Source: Acidovorax radicis
GTDB taxonomy: Bacteria; Pseudomonadota; Gammaproteobacteria; Burkholderiales; Burkholderiaceae_C
NCBI RefSeq assembly: GCF_020510705.1
Contig: NZ_CP075184.1
Coordinates: forward strand, 2,480,001-2,544,000
DNA length: 64,000 nt
Direction of reading: 5' to 3'
Below are positions 57,953 through 64,000 of this stretch, piece by piece. The notes below the pieces were generated by a model that was not told where the DNA came from, did no database searches, and saw only the letters and a program-made list of their open reading frames with translations. Both the position numbers and the translations under genes were made by a program. Position 1 is the first letter of the stretch. Each line of letters opens with the position of its first letter.

Positions 57953-60541
57953 ATCCTGCGCAAAGCGCTGCAAGACACCGCCCGCTTCGTGCACCGAGAC
58001 TTCCTCCGCAGTGTCCAGCCGGCAGCGCATGGGCACCTTCACCACGTCGCCGTGTTGGCGGCGGATGACCAGCGTCACCATGGCGCCCGCCTGCAGGTCG
58101 CCTTCCACGGCATAGACCTCTGTGCCATCGAGCCCCAGCGTGATGCGATGGGTGCCTGGCTCAAACTCCAGCGGTAGCACCCCCATGCCAATCAGGTTGG
58201 TGCGGTGGATGCGTTCAAACCCCTCGGCAACGACCACCTCAACACCCGCCAGGCGCACGCCCTTGGCGGCCCAGTCGCGGCTGGACCCCTGGCCGTAGTC
58301 GGCCCCGGCAATGATGATGAGCGGCTGGCGGCGGTGCAGATAGGTTTCGATGGCCTCCCACATGCGCATCACCTGGCCCTCGGGCTCCACGCGGGCGAGC
58401 GATCCTTTTTTCACCTGGCCATCCACCACGGCCATTTCGTTGACGAGTTGCGGGTTGGCAAACGTGGCGCGCAGGGCGGTGAGGTGGTCGCCCCGGTGCG
58501 TGGCGTAGGAGTTGAAGTCCTCCTCGGGCACGCCCATGTGGGCCAGGTATTCGCCCGCTGCGCTGTCTGGCAGGATGGCGTTGGATGGCGAGAGGTGGTC
58601 GGTGGTGATGTTGTCGGGCAGGATGGCCAGCGGGCGCATGCCCTGCAGCGTGCGCGGGTGGGCGGCCAGCGCGCCGATGCCCTCGGTGTCCCAGTAGGGC
58701 GGGCGGCGGATGTAGGTGGACTGTGGGCGCCAGTCGTACCGGGGCGACACGCGCTCGCTATCGCCCTGCCTGATGGCGAACATGGGCTCGTACACGGCGC
58801 GGTACTGCGCGGGCTTCACGGCGGTCTTCACCACGGCGTCGATCTCTGCATCGCTGGGCCACAGGTCTTTGAGGCGAATTTCCCTTCCGTTCACCACCGC
58901 CAGCACATCCTTTTCGATGTCAAAACGCACCGTGCCCGCAATGGCATAGGCCACCACCAGCGGGGGCGAGGCCAAAAACGCCTGCTTGGCATAGGGGTGG
59001 ATGCGCCCGTCGAAATTGCGGTTGCCCGAGAGCACGGCGGTCGCGTACAGCCCGCGGTCGATGATCTCTTGCTGGATGGCCGGGTCCAGCGCGCCGCTCA
59101 TGCCGTTGCAGGTGGTGCAGGCAAAGCCCACGATGCCAAAGCCCAGCTTTTCCAGGTCGGCCAGCAAGCCGGCTTCTTTCAAATACAGCTCCACCGCCTT
59201 GGAGCCGGGCGCGAGCGAAGTCTTGACCCAGGGCTTGCGCGCCAGGCCCAGCCGGTTCGCGTTGCGCGCCAGCAGCGCGGCGGCGATCACGTTGCGCGGG
59301 TTGGAGGTGTTGGTGCAGCTGGTGATGGCGGCGATGACCACGGCGCCATCGGGCAGGGTGCCTTCGCTGGGCGAAGGCATCGCCCAGGGGCCGGCAATGC
59401 CTTTGGCGACGAGGTCGGATGTGGCCACACGCGCGTGGGGGTTGGAAGGGCCGGCCAGGTTGCGCACCACGCTCGACAGATCGAACACGAGGTTGCGTGC
59501 GTACACGGCGCTGTGGAGCGTTTCAGACCACAACCCCGCCGCCTTGGCATAGGTCTCGACCAGCTTTACTTGGCTTGCCTCGCGGCCCGTCAGCGTCAGG
59601 TACGCCAGCGTCTGTTCGTCGATGCTGAACAGCGCCGCCGTGGCGCCGTATTCGGGCGCCATGTTGGAGATGGTGGCGCGGTCGCCAATGGTGAGCCTGG
59701 CGGCACCCTCGCCAAAGAACTCCAGGTAGGCGCCCACCACCTTGGCCTTGCGCAAAAACTCGGTGAGCGCCAGCACCACATCGGTGGCGGTGATGCCGTC
59801 CTGGCGCTGGCCGGTCAGCTCCACGCCCACGATCTCGGGCAGCCGCATCATGGATGCGCGGCCCAGCATCACGTTCTCGGCCTCCAGGCCGCCCACGCCG
59901 ATGGCGATCACGCCCAGGGCATCGACGTGGGGCGTGTGGCTGTCGGTGCCCACGCAGGTGTCGGGGTAGGCCACGCCGCGGTCGGCGTGGACCACGGGCG
60001 ACATCTTTTCCAGATTGATCTGGTGCATGATCCCGTTCCCCGCCGGGATCACGTCCACATTGGCAAAGGCTTTTTTTGTCCACTCGATGAAGTGAAAGCG
60101 GTCAACGTTCCGGCGGTCTTCGATGGTGCGGTTCTTGCCAAACGCGTCGGGGTCGAAGCCCCCACATTCCACGGCCAGCGAATGGTCCACGATCAATTGC
60201 ACCGGCACCACCGGGTTCACTTGCGCAGGGTCGCCGCCTGCCGACGCGATGGCATCACGCAGGCCAGCCAGGTCCACCAACGCCGTCTGTCCCAGGATGT
60301 CGTGGCACACCACACGCGCAGGAAACCACGGAAAGTCGCGCTCGCGTTTGCGCTCTACCAGCTGCAGCAGGCAGTCGGTGACGATGGCCGGATCGGCACG
60401 GCGCACGATGTTTTCGGCAAACACGCGGGCGGTGTAGGGCAGGGTGGCCCAGGCGCCGGGTTGCAGGGCTTCGACGGCGCAGGGGGCGTCAAAGTAATCA
60501 AGGGTGGTGCCGGGCAAGGGGCGGCGGTATTGGGTGTTCAT
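57893..60541 (-). CDS. acnD: 2-methylcitrate dehydratase, Fe-S type (AcnD)
   Basis: AcnD dehydrates 2-methylcitrate to 2-methyl-trans-aconitate in propionate catabolism; PrpF then isomerises the product. The 882-residue protein is aconitase-like, with ligands for a [4Fe-4S] cluster in SCTNTSN and CTTCNG, and conserved IHPYAKQAFLASPPLVVAYA and YGQGSSRDW segments. The start is one of two adjacent ATGs; I chose the second (MNTQYRRPLPG). The last residues (APSASSYQN) come from a family A repeat, not from the ordinary family end, so the native stop was probably replaced. The gene lies between prpC and prpF. Confidence 0.95.
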   Translation of the reverse strand: MNTQYRRPLPGTTLDYFDAPCAVEALQPGAWATLPYTARVFAENIVRRADPAIVTDCLLQLVERKRERDFPWFPARVVCHDILGQTALVDLAGLRDAIASAGGDPAQVNPVVPVQLIVDHSLAVECGGFDPDAFGKNRTIEDRRNVDRFHFIEWTKKAFANVDVIPAGNGIMHQINLEKMSPVVHADRGVAYPDTCVGTDSHTPHVDALGVIAIGVGGLEAENVMLGRASMMRLPEIVGVELTGQRQDGITATDVVLALTEFLRKAKVVGAYLEFFGEGAARLTIGDRATISNMAPEYGATAALFSIDEQTLAYLTLTGREASQVKLVETYAKAAGLWSETLHSAVYARNLVFDLSSVVRNLAGPSNPHARVATSDLVAKGIAGPWAMPSPSEGTLPDGAVVIAAITSCTNTSNPRNVIAAALLARNANRLGLARKPWVKTSLAPGSKAVELYLKEAGLLADLEKLGFGIVGFACTTCNGMSGALDPAIQQEIIDRGLYATAVLSGNRNFDGRIHPYAKQAFLASPPLVVAYAIAGTVRFDIEKDVLAVVNGREIRLKDLWPSDAEIDAVVKTAVKPAQYRAVYEPMFAIRQGDSERVSPRYDWRPQSTYIRRPPYWDTEGIGALAAHPRTLQGMRPLAILPDNITTDHLSPSNAILPDSAAGEYLAHMGVPEEDFNSYATHRGDHLTALRATFANPQLVNEMAVVDGQVKKGSLARVEPEGQVMRMWEAIETYLHRRQPLIIIAGADYGQGSSRDWAAKGVRLAGVEVVVAEGFERIHRTNLIGMGVLPLEFEPGTHRITLGLDGTEVYAVEGDLQAGAMVTLVIRRQHGDVVKVPMRCRLDTAEEVSVHEAGGVLQRFAQDFLAKTRSSAGAPSASSYQN

Positions 60542-60586
60542 CATGGGTTCGAGTGGCGGGGTATTTTGGCGCCCGGTGCTGAACGC

Positions 60587-60609
60587 CCCTCTCCCCGCGC
60601 GGGAGAGGG
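60587..60609. repeat. Perfect inverted repeat between prpC and acnD
   Basis: CCCTCTCCC and GGGAGAGGG flank a CGCGC loop of five bases. It is a GC-rich hairpin without a T-run, inside the operon, and could stabilise or process the message or be part of a family B-like element. Confidence 0.7.
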
Positions 60610-60636
60610 AGGAAGAAAGAGGCGGGGGCGGGGGCA

Positions 60637-61851
60637 TCAAGCGCGATTTTCGATGGGCACAAACACCAGGTCTTCCGGCCCTGTGTAGTTCGCACTTGGC
60701 CGGATGATCTTGTTGTCCTGCCGCTGCTCGATGATGTGTGCCGCCCAGCCGCTGGTGCGCGCAATCACAAACAGTGGCGTGAACATGGCGGTGGGCACAC
60801 CCATCATGTGATAGCTCACGGCGCTGAACCAGTCGAGGTTGGGGAACATGTTTTTCACCTCCCACATCACGGTCTCCAGCCGCTCGGCAATGTCGAACAT
60901 CTTGGTGCTGCCCGCCTCGTCAGACAGGCAACGTGCCACGCCCTTGATGACGACGTTGCGCGGGTCGCTCACGGTGTAGACCGGGTGGCCAAAGCCGATC
61001 ACGACCTCCTTGGTCTCCACGCGGCGGCGGATGTCGGCCTCGGCCTCGTCGGGGCTGTCGTAGCGCTTCTGGATCTCGAAAGCCACCTCGTTCGCGCCGC
61101 CGTGCTTGGGGCCGCGCAGCGCGCCAATGGCGCCGGTGATGGCTGAATACATGTCGCTGCCCGTGCCCGCCACCACGCGGGCGGTGAAGGTGCTGGCGTT
61201 GAACTCGTGCTCGGCATACAAGTTCAGCGAGGTGTGCATCGCACGTTCCCACGCGGCGCTGGGTGGGGTGCCGTGCAGCAGGTGCAAAAAGTGCGCGCCG
61301 ATGGAGTCGTCGTCGGTCTCCACCTCAATGCGGCGGCCCGAGCTGGCCCAGTGGTACCAGTACAGCAGCATGGACCCGAGCGATGCCATGAGCCGGTCGG
61401 CGATGTCTCTGCTACCTGGCAGGTTGTGGTCGTCCTTTTCGGGCAGGGCGCATCCCAGGGCTGAGACCCCCGTGCGCATCACATCCATGGGGTGGCTGGC
61501 AGCGGGCAACTGCTCCAGCGCCTGCTTCACGCTCAGGGGCAGGCCGCGCAGCGCCTTGAGCTTGGCCTTGTAGGCCCGCAGTTCGGCGCGTGTGGGCAGC
61601 TTGCCGTGCACCAGCAGGTGGGCGATTTCTTCAAACTCGCAGACCTCGGCAATGTCGAGGATGTCGTAGCCCCGGTAGTGCAGGTCGTTGCCTGTTTTGC
61701 CCACGGTGCACAACGCGGTGTTGCCAGCGGTCACGCCCGACAAGGCCACGGATTTTTTGGGCTTGAAGGCCACAGGGGGGGTTGAGCGTGGGGTTGCGGT
61801 CATGGTGGGGGCCGTTGCTGCGGTTGAGTTGGTTGCTGTGGTGGCGGTCAT
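60637..61851 (-). CDS. prpC: 2-methylcitrate synthase
   Basis: PrpC condenses propionyl-CoA with oxaloacetate to 2-methylcitrate. The 404-residue protein has the citrate-synthase catalytic residues in [27 protein letters not shown] and later [40 protein letters not shown] is typical of the PrpC branch, and the short N-terminal arm is Ala/Thr-rich. The start codon overlaps the thioesterase stop (ATGA), so the genes are translationally coupled. It is followed by acnD after 95 bases with a hairpin between. No lyase gene of the prpB type is in this operon. Confidence 0.96.
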   Translation of the reverse strand: MTATTATNSTAATAPTMTATPRSTPPVAFKPKKSVALSGVTAGNTALCTVGKTGNDLHYRGYDILDIAEVCEFEEIAHLLVHGKLPTRAELRAYKAKLKALRGLPLSVKQALEQLPAASHPMDVMRTGVSALGCALPEKDDHNLPGSRDIADRLMASLGSMLLYWYHWASSGRRIEVETDDDSIGAHFLHLLHGTPPSAAWERAMHTSLNLYAEHEFNASTFTARVVAGTGSDMYSAITGAIGALRGPKHGGANEVAFEIQKRYDSPDEAEADIRRRVETKEVVIGFGHPVYTVSDPRNVVIKGVARCLSDEAGSTKMFDIAERLETVMWEVKNMFPNLDWFSAVSYHMMGVPTAMFTPLFVIARTSGWAAHIIEQRQDNKIIRPSANYTGPEDLVFVPIENRA

Positions 61852-62255
61852 GGGGTGTGCTGTTTCTGGTCGATGGGTAGGTAAACGTGGGGCAGGGTGG
61901 TGGGGCGGCCCTTGGCATCCACTGCCACCATTTCAAAAATGCCGTTGAGCACTTCTTCGTGGGGCGAGCCCAGGGTTTGCGCCAGACCGGTGACACACAC
62001 CGTGAGCGAACTGCGGCCCATGCGGCTGACCCAGGCGCGCAGCGTGAGCACGTGGCCCACGGCCACGGGCGCCAGAAAACGCACGTCCGTCACGCCCGCC
62101 ATCACCACGTCGCGCTCGGCGACGCTGCGTGCGGCCACAAAGGCGGCCTTGGACATGAGCTTGAGCGCGTTGCCACCAAAAAGTGTTCCGTAGTGGTTGG
62201 CGTGCTCGGGAAAGATGATTTCCGTGAGTTCGGTGATACCGGTGGGGCTTGTCAT
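61848..62255 (-). CDS. Acyl-CoA thioesterase (hotdog fold)
   Basis: This 135-residue hotdog-fold thioesterase hydrolyses acyl-CoA. Its family segments are [20 protein letters not shown] with the conserved active-site region, [20 protein letters not shown], and [15 protein letters not shown]. It is the first gene of the prpC-acnD-prpF operon (ATGA overlap with prpC) and is transcribed from the region shared with the divergent regulator. It could release CoA from propionyl- or methylcitryl-type acyl-CoA if these build up, which is contextual inference. The ATG gives [10 protein letters not shown]; a longer frame starts six codons upstream. Confidence 0.88.
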   Translation of the reverse strand: MTSPTGITELTEIIFPEHANHYGTLFGGNALKLMSKAAFVAARSVAERDVVMAGVTDVRFLAPVAVGHVLTLRAWVSRMGRSSLTVCVTGLAQTLGSPHEEVLNGIFEMVAVDAKGRPTTLPHVYLPIDQKQHTP

Positions 62256-62256
62256 G

Positions 62257-62275
62257 ATTCGCAATTTACGCAAAA
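62257..62275. promoter_or_regulatory. Candidate regulator half-sites near the thioesterase start
   Basis: TTCGCAAT and ACGCAAAA are variants of the TTTGCAAA motif, read on the other strand, immediately upstream of the thioesterase ATG. They are weaker than the tandem pair at 62331. Confidence 0.45.
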
Positions 62276-62330
62276 TACCCTCCCTGCATAAGGCCTGAAT
62301 TGGCGAATGATTGCGAATGAATTGGGTGTG

Positions 62331-62353
62331 TTTTGCAAATTTTGCGAATTTTT
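62331..62353. promoter_or_regulatory. Tandem operator for the XRE-type acyl regulator
   Basis: TTTTGCAAATTTTGCGAATTTTT contains a perfect TTTGCAAA and a one-base variant TTTGCGAA. The TTTGCAAA core matches the motif reported for RamB and mycobacterial PrpR. It lies 15 bases before the regulator's start codon, so autoregulation is likely. Confidence 0.6.
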
Positions 62354-62367
62354 AGAAAAGTCCGGAG

Positions 62368-63858
62368 ATGAAAAAAACCTTCATGGGTGTGCGCCTGCGG
62401 CGCCTGCGCGAAGAGCGTGGCATGACCCAGGTTGCGCTGGCGCGCGCGCTGGACTTGTCGGCCAGCTACCTGAACCAGCTGGAGCAAAACCAGCGCCCGC
62501 TTACCGTGCCGGTGCTGCTCAAGATCAACGCGGTGTTCGGGGTGGACGTGCAGCGGTTCTCGGACGATGACGAGGCGCGCCTGATCGCCGGCCTGCGCGA
62601 GGTGCTGGCCGACCTGCCCGCCAGCACGCTGGGCGACGGGGCGGACGATACGGTGTCGCTGGCCGAGATCCGCGAGCTGGCCGCTGGCATGCCCGCCGTG
62701 GCCCGCACGCTGCTGGCGTTGCACCAGCGCCATCGCCAGGCGCTGGAGCGGCTGGAGGCCCTGAGTGCTGCGCTGGGCGGCGACGACCGCACCGGCGCTT
62801 CCATACTGCCCCAGCACCCGCCCATGGCGTATGAAGAGGTGCGCGATTTTTTCTTTGCCCGCCAGAACCACATTGCCGAGCTGGATGACGCGGCGGAGCA
62901 CTGCGCCACCGCGTGGGGGCTGGTGCCCGGGCGTGCCGACGAAGCGCTGGCACGGCGCCTGCGCGAGGCGCATGGCGTGCGGGTGGTCGATGTGGCAGAC
63001 CTGCCGGGCCAGTCGCAACGGGTGTTTCAGGCCGACACCGGTGTGTTGCAGTTGGCGGTGGGGCTGGAGCGGGGGCAGCGCGCCTTCCAGATGGCGACAC
63101 AGCTCGCGTTTTTGGAGCAGGGCAGCGCGCTGCGGCGTATAGCCGACGGCGCGGCCCTGTCAGGCGACCAGGCCCGGGCGCTGGCGCGCATTGGGCTGGC
63201 CAACTACTTTGCGGGGGCGCTGGTGCTGCCGTACACGGTGTTTGTGCAGGCCGCAGAGGCGGTGGGTTATGACATTGACCGGCTGGGCCATCAGTTTGGC
63301 GTGGGGTTCGAAACCGTATGCCACCGCCTGTCCACCCTGCAGCGGCCCAGTGCGCGCGGGGTGCCGTTCTTTTTCATCCGGGTGGACCGGGCGGGCAATA
63401 TCAGCAAGCGACAGTCGGCCACCCATTTTCACTTCAGCAAGATTGGCGGCACCTGCCCGCTGTGGAATGTGTATGAGGCTTTTGCCCAGCCGGGCCGCAT
63501 CGTGCCGCAGTTGGCGCGCATGCCCGACGGCCGGGCCTACCTGTGGGTAGCGCGCACGGTGTCGCGCAGCGGGGGCGGGTGGGGGGCACCGGGCAAGGAG
63601 TTTTCCGTGGCGCTGGGTTGCGATGTGCGGCACGCCCAGCGGCTGGTTTATGCACGTGGGCTTGATCTGGCAAGCCCCGATGCGGCCGTACCTATCGGCA
63701 TGGGCTGCAAGGTGTGTGAGCGCGAGGCCTGCCCGCAGCGTGCGTTTCCGGCCATTGGGCGCGCCCTGGAGGTGAATGAAAACCGCAGCCGGTTTGCCCC
63801 CTACCCGGTGGCTGCGGCACGGCAGGGCGATGCCCGTCGGGATGGGCCTGTGGTGTGA
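62368..63858 (+). CDS. Short-chain fatty acyl transcriptional regulator, XRE family (RamB/mycobacterial PrpR type)
   Basis: This 496-residue regulator has an XRE-type HTH (MGVRLRRLREERGMTQVALARAL, about 6-60), a long helical linker, an IrrE/DUF955-like and DUF2083 C-terminal part (about 260-480). GGTCPLWNVYEAF and GCKVCEREACPQRAFP hold cysteines (a CxxC and a third Cys four residues on) that in mycobacterial PrpR bind an Fe-S cluster. Members sense acyl-CoA and control propionate or acetate genes. It is divergent from the thioesterase-prpC-acnD-prpF operon with the TTTGCAAA operator between. The start follows a GGAG site. Its identity is strong; the inducer is inferred. Confidence 0.93.
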   Translation: MKKTFMGVRLRRLREERGMTQVALARALDLSASYLNQLEQNQRPLTVPVLLKINAVFGVDVQRFSDDDEARLIAGLREVLADLPASTLGDGADDTVSLAEIRELAAGMPAVARTLLALHQRHRQALERLEALSAALGGDDRTGASILPQHPPMAYEEVRDFFFARQNHIAELDDAAEHCATAWGLVPGRADEALARRLREAHGVRVVDVADLPGQSQRVFQADTGVLQLAVGLERGQRAFQMATQLAFLEQGSALRRIADGAALSGDQARALARIGLANYFAGALVLPYTVFVQAAEAVGYDIDRLGHQFGVGFETVCHRLSTLQRPSARGVPFFFIRVDRAGNISKRQSATHFHFSKIGGTCPLWNVYEAFAQPGRIVPQLARMPDGRAYLWVARTVSRSGGGWGAPGKEFSVALGCDVRHAQRLVYARGLDLASPDAAVPIGMGCKVCEREACPQRAFPAIGRALEVNENRSRFAPYPVAAARQGDARRDGPVV

Positions 63859-63871
63859 GGTGCGACAATTT

Positions 63872-63930
63872 ACTCACTATTTAATAGCGGTTAACGCTTG
63901 TCAGAATTGCGCTACAGGGCTTTCCCCTAA
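63872..63930 (+). repeat. Dispersed palindromic repeat, family A (copy 13)
   Basis: It reads TTTAATAGCGGTTAACGCTTG then GAATTGCGCTACAGGGC, with more changes than other copies. It begins 14 bases after the regulator stop codon, in the same orientation. Confidence 0.7.
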
Positions 63931-63944
63931 TAAATCGCTTGATC

Positions 63945-64000
63945 TGGGGCCGGAGGCCTTGGCGGTCCGCGTTTGCCGCTATCCTGCGGGGCGGCCCTGG
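63945..64000. repeat. Dispersed GC-rich repeat, family B-like (copy 4, runs off window end)
   Basis: The segment GGGGCCGGAGGCC...GCGGGGCGGCCCTGG resembles the right half of the copy at 22235 (GGGGCGGCCCTTG). It is cut by the window edge, so its extent is unknown. Confidence 0.5.

Noticed and set aside
58205..60688. Very long plus-strand open frame (827 codons) opposite acnD
   Set aside because: It is antisense to a strongly conserved AcnD sequence, and its composition (His, Gly, Arg, Val) is that of a GC-driven shadow frame.

Overview
The window looks like a stretch of chromosome from a GC-rich betaproteobacterium of the Burkholderiales, most likely family Comamonadaceae (Acidovorax-like). 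The evidence is the gene content: a yebC-purD-hemF block, an acnD/prpF-type 2-methylcitrate operon, four tripartite-tricarboxylate-type (TTT/Bug) solute receptors, and two families of dispersed intergenic repeats of the kind common in that family. No rRNA, tRNA, CRISPR array, prophage or intact insertion sequence was seen. This assignment is inference from recognised protein families, not from a database search.

Positions 1-19100 hold mostly housekeeping genes: a truncated coiled-coil protein, a PP2C phosphatase, a YoaA/DinG helicase convergent with the BamD lipoprotein, dnaE, clpS-clpA, a DUF2789 protein, an MltB-type lytic transglycosylase, exonuclease I, a PLP-dependent trans-sulfuration enzyme, a Ser/Thr kinase fused to a cyclic-nucleotide-binding domain, and a SpmA-SpmB fusion membrane protein. 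Positions 19400-25900 hold a YebC paralogue, a small J-domain protein followed by three co-directional genes of unknown function, a membrane diguanylate cyclase and a glyoxalase-fold protein.

Positions 26000-36400 carry salvage and core functions: upp, a PLP ammonia-lyase, a dienoyl-CoA-isomerase-like crotonase, a Gly-rich membrane protein, a HerA-like ATPase, yebC, purD, hemF, rsfS with a histone-H1-like tail, and rlmH. Positions 36400-43400 look like a sugar-acid catabolic region: a hydroxyacid dehydrogenase, kdgD, two TTT receptors and a beta-propeller lactonase, with two matching 20-bp palindromes in the divergent intergenic region. Positions 43400-48300 hold an ABC exporter, a frameshifted small gene, a CopD-like membrane protein, a MITE-like element and a PAS-GAF-GGDEF protein.

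Positions 48200-53600 form an apparent sigma-54 regulon. A PrpR-type activator is divergent from a TTT receptor, a second TTT receptor and a PEP-mutase/isocitrate-lyase-family enzyme, with a near-perfect -24/-12 promoter and two inverted repeats at enhancer distance. Positions 53800-56500 hold an unknown gene with a PAS-GGDEF gene, an IS110 transposase remnant and a small secreted protein of different base composition. Positions 56600-63900 hold a thioesterase-prpC-acnD-prpF operon (2-methylcitrate cycle without prpB) divergent from an XRE/short-chain-acyl regulator of the RamB/mycobacterial PrpR type, with TTTGCAAA-like operators between them.

Thirteen copies of a roughly 60-bp imperfect palindrome are scattered through the window, and twelve of them lie just after a stop codon.
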